A stretch of 64,000 bases of DNA from Thecamonas trahens ATCC 50062 (Eukaryota; Apusozoa; Apusomonadida; Apusomonadidae): NCBI RefSeq assembly GCF_000142905.1, contig NW_013657645.1, forward strand, positions 119,713 through 183,712. The letters are read 5' to 3'. Shown piece by piece: positions 10,239 through 19,075 of the stretch. Each line of letters begins with the position of its first letter. The stretch's first letter is position 1. The notes under the pieces were generated by a model. It searched no databases. It saw only the letters and a list, made by a program, of their open reading frames with translations, and was not told the DNA's origin. Made by a program: the position numbers and the translations under genes.

Positions 10239-10988
10239 ATGGAGTACGAGGGTGTGGTGGCTGGCCGACTGCGGCTGAAGGGGGTGGACGTGGGGCATGG
10301 CGGGAAGAGGCGGCGCGGGTCTGGGGGCAAGGGCAAGAGCAAGGGCAAGGGCAAGGGCAAGGGCAAGGGCAAGGGCAAAGGGAAGGGCAGCAGAAGCACG
10401 GACAGGGCCAAGGGCAAAGGCAAGGCCAAGGGCAAGGGCAAGGTCAAGACCAAGGCCAAGACCAAGGCCAAGGGAAAGGTCAAGGCCAAGGGCAGCAGGG
10501 CCAGGGCCAAGGGCAAGAGCAAGTCGCGCGCAGCGGGCAGGCGGCGGCGGCGCGGGTCGTACTCGGGCTACTCGGGCTACTCGGGCTACTCGGGCTACTC
10601 GGGCTATAGCTACCCGTACTCGGGCTACAGCTATCCGTATTCAGAGTATAGCAGCCCATACTCTGAATCATCGTCAGCTGGTGGCGGTGGTGGCGGTGGC
10701 GGCAGTGGCAGCGGGCGGCGGCGGAAGAAGCAGCGGACGCTGCTAGGCGAGGCTATTCCGCGGGCCGAGGTAGTGGGCTCTGTGACGGTGGCTGGACCAG
10801 AGGGAGACGAGGGCGGCGATGGCGGAAGCGAGGTCGTCGACACCCGGACCGAGGCGCAGCGCAAGTTTGAGGCCATGCAGGCCGAGATGGAGGCCAAGCG
10901 GTTGGCGTCCGAGGTGGCCAAATCGCACCGCGAGCGGCTGGAAGAGTACTCGTCCAAGCTCGGCAAACTCTCCGAGTTCCACGGATGA
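10239..10988 (+). CDS. FAM32A: FAM32A-like nuclear protein with expanded repeats
   Basis: A 249-residue relative of FAM32A (DUF1754), a small basic nuclear protein that in animals associates with the catalytic spliceosome. The conserved N terminus MEYEGVVAGRLRLKG and the C-terminal block DTRTEAQRKFEAMQ through a KSHRERLEEYSSKLGKLSE tail match the family. Human FAM32A is only about 112 residues. The excess here is an inserted low-complexity middle. It consists of a Lys/Gly-rich stretch from (AAGGGC)n repeats (10320-10540), a Tyr-Ser-Gly array from a 9-bp TACTCGGGC repeat (10556-10605), a Tyr-Ser-Pro part and a Gly run. The ATG at 10239 aligns with the family start. The bases just upstream (CTGAC, then TGCAG) could be an acceptor of a leader intron, but no coding exon is evident there. 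Confidence 0.75.
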   Translation: MEYEGVVAGRLRLKGVDVGHGGKRRRGSGGKGKSKGKGKGKGKGKGKGKGSRSTDRAKGKGKAKGKGKVKTKAKTKAKGKVKAKGSRARAKGKSKSRAAGRRRRRGSYSGYSGYSGYSGYSGYSYPYSGYSYPYSEYSSPYSESSSAGGGGGGGGSGSGRRRKKQRTLLGEAIPRAEVVGSVTVAGPEGDEGGDGGSEVVDTRTEAQRKFEAMQAEMEAKRLASEVAKSHRERLEEYSSKLGKLSEFHG

Positions 10989-11024
10989 GAGACGTGCGTC
11001 CATGCATTTACTCGCTGGCGAGCG

Positions 11025-11681
11025 CTAGGCGGTGGCCGGCACGATGGGCGGCGCGAGCGACTTGAACTTGCGGTAGGCCCAGGCGATGGGGCCAGGCGTC
11101 CGCGGCGAGGCCAGCAGCGGGTCTGTGTACGTGGCGACGGTGGCAAACGAGGCGCGGGTAAAGGGCGAGACTGCGTAGCGGAGGTAGATAAAGTTGCAGA
11201 GGATGGCGGCGTCGGCGAGCGAGGAGCGGCCAAAGGGGACAAAGATGACGGCCATGGCCACGGTCATGACCTCGATCTGCGAGATGATCTGGAACAAGGT
11301 CGTCTGCTGAGTGAGGAAGACTGCAACCGGGCCGGCCAGCGCCGCAGGCGCCGACCCAGTCGAGTGCATCCAGTTGGCGACCTGGTAGGCGGCAAAGAGG
11401 ACGAGCGGTGTGACGCGGGCGAGCGCCGGCGGCTGGACCGCCGCCGCCACCGAGTACAGCACGTAGTGGGTGTTGTTGTCCATCATGGCTCGTGCCAGCC
11501 ACTCCTTGTTGGCCTGCACAAGCCCGACCGTGTTGTACAGCGAGATCAGATACGTGCCCACTGCGCAGAGGCAGCACACGACATAAGCCGCCGTGGAGAA
11601 GCCCAACGGGAGCAAGTACGCCACCGCCCCGGCCAGCACTCCCCACTGCTGCACCTTCCACACCGTGTACAGCAAGCTCAT
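11025..11681 (-). CDS. TMEM33: TMEM33 / Pom33 family membrane protein
   Basis: A 218-residue, intronless multi-pass protein of the TMEM33 (yeast Pom33/Per33) family. In other organisms these act in the ER membrane and nuclear envelope, shaping reticulons and assisting nuclear pore assembly. Family features include ARAMMDNNTHYVLYSV at the end of the first luminal/cytosolic loop (compare the DSCHYLLYS of vertebrate TMEM33), a P-V/L-FA segment in the next helix, QIISQIEVMTVAMAVIFV as a hydrophobic helix, and the conserved FIYLRYAVSPFTRASF near the end. At least four hydrophobic helices are visible. The start at 11681 (MSLLYTVWKV) is preferred over upstream in-frame starts, which run through poly-G and simple sequence. 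The stop is 36 bp from that of the convergent FAM32A-like gene. Confidence 0.85.
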   Translation of the reverse strand: MSLLYTVWKVQQWGVLAGAVAYLLPLGFSTAAYVVCCLCAVGTYLISLYNTVGLVQANKEWLARAMMDNNTHYVLYSVAAAVQPPALARVTPLVLFAAYQVANWMHSTGSAPAALAGPVAVFLTQQTTLFQIISQIEVMTVAMAVIFVPFGRSSLADAAILCNFIYLRYAVSPFTRASFATVATYTDPLLASPRTPGPIAWAYRKFKSLAPPIVPATA

Positions 11682-12236
11682 GCCCCCAGTCTGTCGATGT
11701 CTCTCTCTTTCGGTCTGCTGTCTGCTGTCTGTCTCTCTCCCTCCCGCCCTTGTCCTCGTGCGAGTCGTGTATCCCCCCCCTTCCCCACCTCCCCGCCCTT
11801 GCGCCCTTCCCGCCAAGGGATCCTTGCCCTCTGCAAAGCAATGTGACTTGTCTGTCCAATTGAAGGGAGGGCAAGGGGCCAGACGACCACCGGGGGGGGG
11901 GGGGGGGGGGGCAAGCAAAAACCACATGCTTGCACGGACGACGACACCGGACGGGGGGGGGGGGCGGAAGCAAACACCACATGCTTGCTTGATCTCCATT
12001 CCGATCCCGCCCTATCTCCACTTGTCCAAGAGTCCCGATGTGCCAGAGCTGCACTACTGCCCGTGGTGCATCTCTGCCCAGCATCTGCGAGTCTCTCCAG
12101 CCTGGGCGACCTGTCGCTGGCTCTTTCCAGCCGAGACCGATGGGTGTTGCTTGCTGCCTGTCGGCATCGGAGGAGCTTGCTGCTGGTGAGTGGCCACCTC
12201 TCCCCGGCCCCCCCCTCCCCCCCCCTCCCTACCTCA
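11682..12236. other. Divergent promoter region with long G runs and a repeated motif
   Basis: About 555 bp between TMEM33 (minus) and an unknown gene (plus). At 11893-11911 there is a run of about 19 G, and a second G run lies near 11956. Each run is followed by a copy of a short element that includes CCACATGCTTGC (about 11920 and 11980). The first copy forms a 7-bp inverted repeat, GCAAGCA with TGCTTGC. No gene is visible. A GTGAGT at 12185 followed by CAATGGCAG could be a leader intron of the downstream gene. Confidence 0.45.
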
Positions 12237-13529
12237 ATGGCAGACAGGGAGCTGACCAAGGCCGAGCGCAAGGCGCTGGACAAGCGGCGAAAGAAGGAGG
12301 TCAAGGCGCTGGAAAAGGCAGCCAAGGCCGAGGCCAAGGCCCGCCGCAAGGCCGAGAAGGCCCAGCGGAAGGCCGACAAGGCGGCGGCTGCTCGGCAGGG
12401 ACCGCGGAGCAGGGGAGCACGGCCGCGGCTGGGGCCCAACACCTCTGCCGCCATCGGCGAGCTGCAGCGGCGAGCAGAGGCCGTGTCGGCGGCTGCAAGC
12501 GTCGGTGCCTTTGACGGCATGCCGCGCGAGCTGTACGAGCTCTCGCAGCTCGAGCTCCGGCTGGTCACCGCACTGTGCGAGGCCGGCATCAATCCCGAGA
12601 GCGCAGGCGTGGCGGCGGCAGCAGAGAACGTACTTGTGGCCAAGCAGGCGCTCGGCGCGAACCTGGGCATGTCACCGGCCTCGCTTGATGCCTACATCCA
12701 GGCCGAGCTGGGGCGGGCGCCGGGTCCTGCGCCGGCGCATCCCTCGGAAGGCGCGACCATCTCGGACGAGGCCTTCTACGACACCTTTGTCCACGCCATT
12801 CCCGAGGTCCTGCTTGCGATCCAGGACGCGGCGCTGGTGACGCAGGAGGACTTTATGGCCATGACGCCCGAGGCTTATCTCTGGCTCCCGGCCCTCGGCG
12901 TAGTCCACGTCGCCTCGCTCTCGCCTGACATTGCCGACGGCATTGCTGTCACGTCGGGCTGGATCGTCCGCCGCGCCAACTGTCCCGCCCGCTACGCCGG
13001 CATCCTTCCGCTCGTCCTCCAGCTCAAGGTCAGACTCAAGACCTGGGGCGGCTCGGTCCTCGACCTCTACCGGGCACTGTTGGGCAAGCTGCCGAGCTCG
13101 ACACCGCACGAGACCAAGGCTGCGCTCGACGAGCTGACGTCGATTGTCCACGCCATTGTCCGCGGCATCATCGACATGGACAACTTCCGCGCCTTTGTGG
13201 CCGAGATGTTTGCCGTCTACAAGGCGTTCACTGCCTCGGACTTTACTTGCGCCTTTGCTGAGGTTTCAGCCGTCGACATTGACATCGACATTGATCTGGA
13301 CGACCTCTCCCCGCCAGGCGCAAGTGGCGGCTCGGCAGCTGCTGGCAGTGGAGGGTCTGGCGCCCCAGGCGCTTCCGGTTCGGTCGGCGCCACGCTCGGC
13401 GCTCCGCACGACTCGGGTGACTCGTCAGACCTGACGGCTGACGGCGCGTTCTCTGACTCGGGCTCGGGCTCGGGCTTTTCGTCCGACTCGTCGTCGGCCG
13501 GCGATCGCTCGTCGGCGTCGTCGCTGTGA
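12237..13529 (+). CDS. Hypothetical protein with charged coiled-coil N terminus
   Basis: A 430-residue intronless protein that I do not recognise. Residues about 1-50 are a Lys/Ala/Glu-rich single helix or coiled coil (MADRELTKAERKALDKRRKK and onward). A middle region of about 270 residues (12500-13260) is helical with folded-protein character, for example FYDTFVHAIPEVLLAIQDAA and LTSIVHAIVRGIIDMDNFRA. The C-terminal 85 residues are disordered, beginning with an Asp-Ile array (DIDIDIDLDD) and ending in Ser/Gly/Asp repeats. The ATG at 12237 fits the start of the charged helix; the frame is open upstream to 11985 but is Arg/Ser-rich and non-conserved in look. The gene sits between a divergent TMEM33 gene and the cohesin kleisin on the same strand. 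No function is proposed. Confidence 0.6.
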   Translation: MADRELTKAERKALDKRRKKEVKALEKAAKAEAKARRKAEKAQRKADKAAAARQGPRSRGARPRLGPNTSAAIGELQRRAEAVSAAASVGAFDGMPRELYELSQLELRLVTALCEAGINPESAGVAAAAENVLVAKQALGANLGMSPASLDAYIQAELGRAPGPAPAHPSEGATISDEAFYDTFVHAIPEVLLAIQDAALVTQEDFMAMTPEAYLWLPALGVVHVASLSPDIADGIAVTSGWIVRRANCPARYAGILPLVLQLKVRLKTWGGSVLDLYRALLGKLPSSTPHETKAALDELTSIVHAIVRGIIDMDNFRAFVAEMFAVYKAFTASDFTCAFAEVSAVDIDIDIDLDDLSPPGASGGSAAAGSGGSGAPGASGSVGATLGAPHDSGDSSDLTADGAFSDSGSGSGFSSDSSSAGDRSSASSL

Positions 13530-13631
13530 CACCCGGTCGACCAGCCGTCGGGTGCCGGTTCGCTGCCACAGGTCCCGGAGGGGCATCTCTCTCCTTCGCG
13601 CCACTTGGCAGCACACACACCGACCGACGAC

Positions 13632-15509
13632 ATGTTCTTTGCCGAGCTCCTCTCGACCCGCACCTCGTTGGGCAAGCTGTGGAATGCCGGACAGCTTGCG
13701 CGGATGGGCCGCATGCGGCACCGCAGGCTCCACGCGCGGGCATCACTCAAGGGCTTGGGCGCGTCGTCACGATCGGCACCGTCGTCGCACCGCGGCAAGG
13801 TCGCGGTCTTCAAGACCATTCCCAAGCGGTCGGTGCTCTCGGCCAACATCACTGGCCTCGCGGCCGCCGTCCGCAAGCGGGCCATCGACGCCTCCGACCT
13901 GTCGCTAGCAGTCAAAGGTGTGCTTGTCCATGGCCTTGCTGCCATCTACGACCGCAAGTGTGCCTACACCCTCGGTACGTTGCGCCTTGAGCGCGTTCAG
14001 GAAAAAGGCGTCAAAGGTGGCAGGCCCCGCGGTTGATCGCGCGGTTGATCAACCGCGGCATGGCTCGCCATGGTTCCACTCACCCCCTTTCAACCCACCA
14101 CCGCCGCAGACGATGCATCCAAGGCCATGACCACCATCATGGGCCAGCTCAAGACGTTTAACACAACAAAGGCTGCGGGCGGAGGACACCGGCGGAAGCG
14201 GGCGGCGCAGAGGCGGCGCGTGCGCAAGCAGGCAGGGGGTGACGTGGGGGCGGCCACCGCGCACGCCTGCCTTCGCGAGCTGCTGCAGAACGACGCCTCG
14301 CTCCGAGAGTACTACACGGCGATGCTCGGGGGACCGGAAGGCGGGCTGCTGAACGTACTTGGCGGCGGCGTCGAGGGTGCTGACCTCAACCAAGGCTTCC
14401 TGGTCCTTGATCCGCATGCTGCGCACGCCGCGCCGCCATGCGCCATCACGCTGCCCGATCCCGCGGCAAGCTCGCTCTTTGCCGGCGGCACCGGCGTCGA
14501 CGACTTGGGCCTGCTGCTTGTTGGCGGCGACGATGGCTTTGGCATCGACGACTTTGGCGAGGCTAACGTCCCGCACTACGAGCCGGGCGTTGGCGCGCTT
14601 GACGACAACAGCGGCGACGACCAAGTCGGCGAGTGGGAGCTGTTTGGCCGAGCGGTCAGCGAGCCGCAGCTTGCGTCGCTTGCATCGCTCGGATGGGACG
14701 AGGAGCACGTGGCGCAGCAGCGCGCGCGTCCGCGCGGACCACAGGTCGATGCCCGCACTCGGTTCTCATCGGCGGTGATGCGGCGGAACCTGGAGACCGG
14801 CGCATCAACCGTCGGGACGTGGCATGCGAGCCGGGTGGAGGATGGGGTGCGGCAGGCGCGGCTCGACGCTTGGCGAGCAGTCGGGTGGCGGCCGCGAGTC
14901 TTTGCGCACCACGCGACCGAGCTTCGACCGCAGGTTGCGCCTGCGCTGCGCAACCTGCTGCAAAGCTCGCTCTCGCTCGAGCCCGCGCCGCCGGCGGAGC
15001 GGCGGGCGTGGGCGAGCGGTTTGGACCTCTCGTTTGCCGCGTCCGCGGCACCCGATCCGTTGTCGGACGGCGACACATTCTCCGGCGAGTGGGACGAGGC
15101 CTTTGCGGTGGCGTGGGACGAGGCCGAGGATGCTGAGCCATCGGCGGAGCGGTCGCTCGGTGCGCTGTTGGAGGCGTCGATGGGTCCTGAGCGCGCGCGC
15201 AGCTCGCAGCCTGCGCGCAGCGGCGACGTGGCTTGGGCCGTCGAGCACATGGAGGGCACGACAGCGCGATTTCTGCGGTGGCTGGCACGCGCCACGCCAG
15301 GCACGCCCTTTGGCGAGCTGGTGGCGCCCGGGGCGGTGAGCGCGGGCACAGCGGCCAAGGCCTTTGTCCACCTCCTCCAGCTCAAGACCGACGGCATGGT
15401 GGCGCTTCGCGGGGGCAGCCGCCAGCAAGCGGACCGGGTCCGGCCCGAGGTCACTGAGTTTGGCGCAGCAGTGGTTACCGCTCTTGCTGCTCGCCGTCAC
15501 GAGGTGTAG
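13632..15509 (+). CDS. Cohesin kleisin, RAD21/REC8 family
   Basis: The alpha-kleisin closes the SMC1-SMC3 ring in sister-chromatid cohesion. Two exons, 13632-13974 and 14110-15509, give 580 residues. Exon 1 begins MFFAELLSTRTSLGKLW, the canonical kleisin start (Met-Phe-Tyr/Phe-Ala... Leu-x-Lys-Ile/Leu-Trp), and includes VKGVLVHGLAAIYDRKCAYTL, the N-terminal domain that binds the SMC3 neck. Splicing with donor GTACGT and acceptor GCCGCAG gives YTLDDASKAMTTI, which restores the family pattern and supports the junction. The middle is acidic and disordered, as expected. The C-terminal winged helix (about 15265-15440, FLRWLARATPGTPFG to LLQLKTDGMVALR) binds the SMC1 head. Mitotic RAD21 versus meiotic REC8 cannot be decided. 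A short insertion lies in the N-terminal domain. The last 13 bases overlap the coding end of the convergent RING gene. Confidence 0.85.
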
Positions 15510-16821
15510 ACTTGGACCACAAGATCGATTTCGACCGAGCAGATGCAGCACTGCCCAGATTGCGACATGACAGCTTCAGCACAGGTCATGCAGCATGCAA
15601 AGTGGGCCTGTGCGCCATGAACAAAGGCCGCGTTGCGCGGCCGCTCAAAACACATCACACACGCCAGTCGCTGAGCCATCCGACCCGAGGCTGTCGGCGA
15701 GAGAAGATCGTCGACCTCGTCGCCGGTGATGTCTGGCACGGCAAGTGAAGCCGGAGACAGTGTCGGCCGGGGGGCGGCTTGGGCACCGGCGCGCGCACGC
15801 TTCTTGAGCTGAAGCCAAAGGCGGCACTGCCAAAGCCACTACCAAAGCCTGACTGGGTTTTGCACTTGGGCTCATCCCGTTCTCGCTTCCGTGAGCCAAA
15901 CCGTCTTGTGCTCACAAACGGGTTCGCGCGCAGACCATCGCTGTCCGACGGCAGAAACGGGTTGCCGAAGCCCGATGTGTTCGAGCTCGAGGGCAAGGGC
16001 GGTGACGGCGAGGTCGTGGACAGCAACGCTTCCGACGGCGGGGGTGGCGGCGGAGGCGGGACTGCGATAGAGCGCCTGGTTCCAGTGGGCTGGATGATGC
16101 GCGCGTTCGGCGACTTGCGGCTCTGGCACATCATGCAGGTGCTGGTGCCGGCGCCGTTGTGGAAAGTACACGTGGCACATGCCCACATGACGTTTCCAGA
16201 GTCCGCAATAGATAATGCACCAAAGGCCGGCGAGCCGGCGGCTGGCATGGGCGGCGGCAGCGGAGGGCTGGTCAGTTGACGGCGGCCGCGGCCGCGGTGG
16301 CGGACAGCGCAGACCGAGCGCTCGTGGGTCTCGAGGCAGGCTACGCAGCACTCTGCAGCGCAGTACGAGCACTCGATGAGGACCGAGGCGACAGGCGAGT
16401 CGTGCGAGATGAGATCGGCCTGCGGACATATGACCGCGTGGGGAGACGCTCCCGTAGGAGCCGATGCCGAAGACGACGGCGGCGGGAGGCCAGCCATGTC
16501 AAGCTCGGCCATGTGGAGCTGCAGGGCGCGCAAGTCGGAATCTTCGACCAGATCTTCGCCACTGGTTGGCGGTGTCGCCGGAGTAGCGGCGGCAGCAGCA
16601 GCTGCGGTGAACTTGTGCTCCGAGTCCTCCAGCAGGATGGAGGAGGGGATCCAGCCGAGCTGGCCGTCGGGCGCCTGGCAGCGGACATAGCCACGGCCCT
16701 TGGGGTCCTCGGCCACTATGCGGAGGATGGCGCCACGGGGAACCCTGGCATGGAACTGGGGCAGTCCACAGTACGAATCTGGGTCGTACGACGCAATGGT
16801 GGAGACAAACCGCGAGGACAT
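15497..16821 (-). CDS. SH3 - RanBP2 zinc finger - MDM2-type RING E3 ligase candidate (one frame break)
   Basis: A protein of about 441 residues if one base is restored near 15769-15774. Residues about 3-64 form an SH3 domain (ASYDPD start, GWIPSSILL end). Next comes a Cys/His-rich segment (about 134-185) that could bind zinc. At about 212-240 is a RanBP2-type finger, W-x-C-x2-C-x10-C-x2-C (MWACATC ... CMMC). The C terminus, in another frame, is a RING that starts CVMCFERPRNAAFVHG and has the C2-H2-C4 ligand order with His-x4-His (VHGAQAH). This order, and pairing with a RanBP2 finger, is characteristic of MDM2/MDM4, here without the p53-binding SWIB domain. The frame changes in a C6 run on the coding strand; adding one C gives continuous disordered sequence into the RING. 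Start 16821 (MSSRFVSTIASYD) precedes the SH3 directly. Function as an E3 is inference. Confidence 0.7.
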
Positions 16822-16942
16822 GGGCCTGAGGGTCTGGTGGTGGCGGTGGTGATGGTTGTTGTGGTGGTGGTGGTTGTGGTTGTGGCGAGGAGTGGTGTTC
16901 GAAGTTGATTCGAAGGAATGGTCGAAAGGAAAGGGGGACTGG

Positions 16943-17026
16943 GGGGATGGGGATGGGGATGGGGATGGGGATGGGGATGGGGATGGGGATGGGGATGGGG
17001 ATGGGGATGGGGATGGGGATGGGGAC
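16943..17026. repeat. Hexanucleotide tandem repeat (GGGGAT)n
   Basis: About 13-14 near-perfect copies of GGGGAT on the plus strand, in the 255-bp gap between the phosphatase 3' end and the RING gene start (both minus strand). The opposite strand could encode a Pro-Ser array in frame with the RING gene, but the repeat lies upstream of the likely start codon. GTGGTG-type simple sequence flanks it on the left (16830-16890). Confidence 0.9.
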
Positions 17027-17075
17027 GGATGGGGGGATGAGGCATGCGTGTGGTGATGGGTGTGGGTGTACATGT

Positions 17076-18431
17076 TCATGTTTGCATGGTGGTGGGGTTG
17101 GTGGAGTCCGCGGGACTGGCGGGGCTGCTGGTGCCCTCGTCATCAAGAAGGTTGGTGATGTAGTTGAGGACAGCGGTGTAGCAGAGCTCGTACTGCTGCG
17201 GCGTCTGGACAAAGTACCGCCGCTGCTTGCGGAGCTCGAGAACGGTGAGCGGGATGGAAACCGTGATGTCCTGCGCCGGCGTGCCGGCCTCGATCTCGGC
17301 GTGGACGTGGCGAAGGATGGCGTCGACAACGACAAACACGCCGGTCCGCCCGACTCCGGCCGAGCAGTGGACCAGAAGCGGGGCTTCGTCTTCGGTGATG
17401 GACGCACTCTCGTCGTCATTGCTATCGTCGTCGAGCGCCGAGTGCGACGACGAACCGTCACTAGTCGCTGCCGCGGGAGTGCCGCTCATCCCGCGCGACG
17501 CCCACACCTGCTGGATGAGGACGAGGAACTTGGCCGAGTCCTCGGGCACGCCGTGGTCGGGCCACGCCCGAAAGTGAAAGTGCTTGATGGTCCGCGTCTC
17601 GGCCTCGACACCCGGCCGTCCGTCGACTCGGGTGAGGAGCAGGACGCGGATCTCGGCGCCGGCCTCTGAATCCACCTCGTATGATGCGGTGGCGATGCGG
17701 AATGGGCCGGCGGTGAGCGCGCCGGGACCAAGCGCGGTGCCTGGCGCCGCAGCGGCAGCAGCGGCAGAGCGCGGCGGTGGCCAGTACTTGTCGGCCTTGA
17801 TGACCGACGACTCTACAAAGTCGGTGAGCATGACAATGTGCGAGATACCTTCCTGCCAGATGGCAGACCAGTACGCCTCCATCGTCCATGGCAGCGGCGC
17901 TTGGGCCACAATGTACGCGTCGCGGGCGTCGCGGCCGATGCCCGAAACCTTGGACGCATTGACATAGTCGGTGGCCTCCGAGACGGCCGCAACGCCAACC
18001 ATAACCGGAAGAACAGACGGCGAAGTTGCCTCGACAGCATCCGGAGTGAGCGGAGCGTCTGGATCCGGCTCTGCCGGGAGAAGTGGCCCCGAAGCCGGCG
18101 GATCAACCGATGGAGCGAGCTGGTTCAGCCGCAGACGATTTGCATCAAAGGGGATGATGTTGGCATAGCGATTCTTGTAGAGGTTCTCAGAGGAGAGACC
18201 ATCGTCTCCGGGACCAGCTTCGCGAAGAAAAGACGACAGCTCAGCAACATGCATGGTGTAGTTGAACTCGTGCTCAAAGCCTGTCGTCAGCGCACCGTTC
18301 TTGCGAACCATCCGAGCCGCCATACGGGTCACTCTCTCGGCCAGTCCTTCCAGCCGTACGCCAGCAAGTCCCGGCTGAGCACGGAGGCTCTCCATGATGG
18401 GTCGGGCACGTCCACTCTTGCGGCTTGCCAT
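17076..18431 (-). CDS. Classical protein tyrosine phosphatase
   Basis: A cytosolic phosphotyrosine phosphatase of the classical cysteine-dependent family, 451 residues, intronless. Motifs appear in order. First is the substrate-recognition loop region KNRYANIIPFDANR (the usual form is KNRY-x-DI). Then come DYVNASKVSG and YIVAQAPLPWTMEAYWSAIW, and HIVMLTDFVES. The WPD loop WPDHGVP is at about residue 290, and the P-loop HCSAGVGRTG, with the catalytic Cys and Arg, at about 356. The Q-loop Q in YFVQTPQQYELCY follows. A Ser/Asp-rich insert of about 35 residues separates the WPD loop from the P-loop. The second residue of the KNRY loop pocket is intact. No targeting or SH2 domain is visible. The ATG at 18431 (MASRKSGR) is my choice; an in-frame ATG at 18539 would add 36 basic residues. 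The promoter region is shared with the divergent repeat protein. Confidence 0.9.
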   Translation of the reverse strand: MASRKSGRARPIMESLRAQPGLAGVRLEGLAERVTRMAARMVRKNGALTTGFEHEFNYTMHVAELSSFLREAGPGDDGLSSENLYKNRYANIIPFDANRLRLNQLAPSVDPPASGPLLPAEPDPDAPLTPDAVEATSPSVLPVMVGVAAVSEATDYVNASKVSGIGRDARDAYIVAQAPLPWTMEAYWSAIWQEGISHIVMLTDFVESSVIKADKYWPPPRSAAAAAAAPGTALGPGALTAGPFRIATASYEVDSEAGAEIRVLLLTRVDGRPGVEAETRTIKHFHFRAWPDHGVPEDSAKFLVLIQQVWASRGMSGTPAAATSDGSSSHSALDDDSNDDESASITEDEAPLLVHCSAGVGRTGVFVVVDAILRHVHAEIEAGTPAQDITVSIPLTVLELRKQRRYFVQTPQQYELCYTAVLNYITNLLDDEGTSSPASPADSTNPTTMQT

Positions 18432-18564
18432 ACTGTCCTTCCTTGCCTCTTCTCCTGCCGCTTCCCCCTCCTTGCTCCTTCTCTGCCCGGTCGGTGAGGT
18501 GTCCGCTTGCTGCCGCTTCCCGCCACTCTCCCTGTCCATGCATTATTGATGTCTTCAATCGTTC

Positions 18565-18800
18565 CGTTATTCTCCAACGATTAATCGTTCGATTGGTTCC
18601 CCAACGATGGTTTCCCCACGATTGTTTCCCCAACGATTAATCGTTCGATTGGTTCCCTACGATTGTTTCCCCACGATTGTTTCCCCAACGATTGATCGTT
18701 CGATTGGTTCCCTACGATTGTTTCCCCACGATTGTTTCCCCCAACGATTAATCGTTCGATTGGTTCCCTACGATTGTTTCCCCACGATGGTCGTCCCCTC
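18565..18800. repeat. Four 55-56 bp tandem repeats each carrying a perfect 14-bp palindrome
   Basis: A unit of 55-56 bp is repeated four times in the divergent promoter between the phosphatase and the repeat membrane protein. The palindrome AACGATTAATCGTT starts at 18576, 18632 and 18743; the copy at 18687 has one change (AACGATTGATCGTT). Between copies is CGATTGTTTCCCCA, so CGATT/AATCG half-sites also recur singly. The unit is far more AT-rich than its surroundings. The spacing, symmetry and position are those expected of clustered dimeric transcription-factor sites, though a plain minisatellite is possible. An AT-rich stretch at 18886-18905 (AATAATATAAGC) could be a core promoter element. 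Confidence 0.75.
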
Positions 18801-19075
18801 CCTCGCAATATAGTGATTGGTATGGTCATCCGTGATGGCGGCTGCGGCAGGGGGAGGGGGGGGGTCAGGCAACCGGATCGGTGCTGATAATAAATAATAT
18901 AAGCAAATCGCCGCGCCGCGAGGTATTCGCCGCAAAACCCACGCAGATGAGCCGTGACGGAACGATGAGCTCAGATGAGTAGCATCATAGATAGAGCGGC
19001 AGGAGGGGCAGACAACGCGGTGCGCGTGTGGTGTGAAGTAGACCTGTCTCCAGCTGCCCCCCCCCCAACACTGAC

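Noticed and set aside
16943-17026. Telomere-like (GGGGAT)n end
   Set aside because: It is an internal, short tract between two ordinary genes; no chromosome end is implied.
18565-18800. CRISPR-like array
   Set aside because: Repeats are contiguous with no unique spacers, contain palindromes throughout, and the DNA is eukaryotic.
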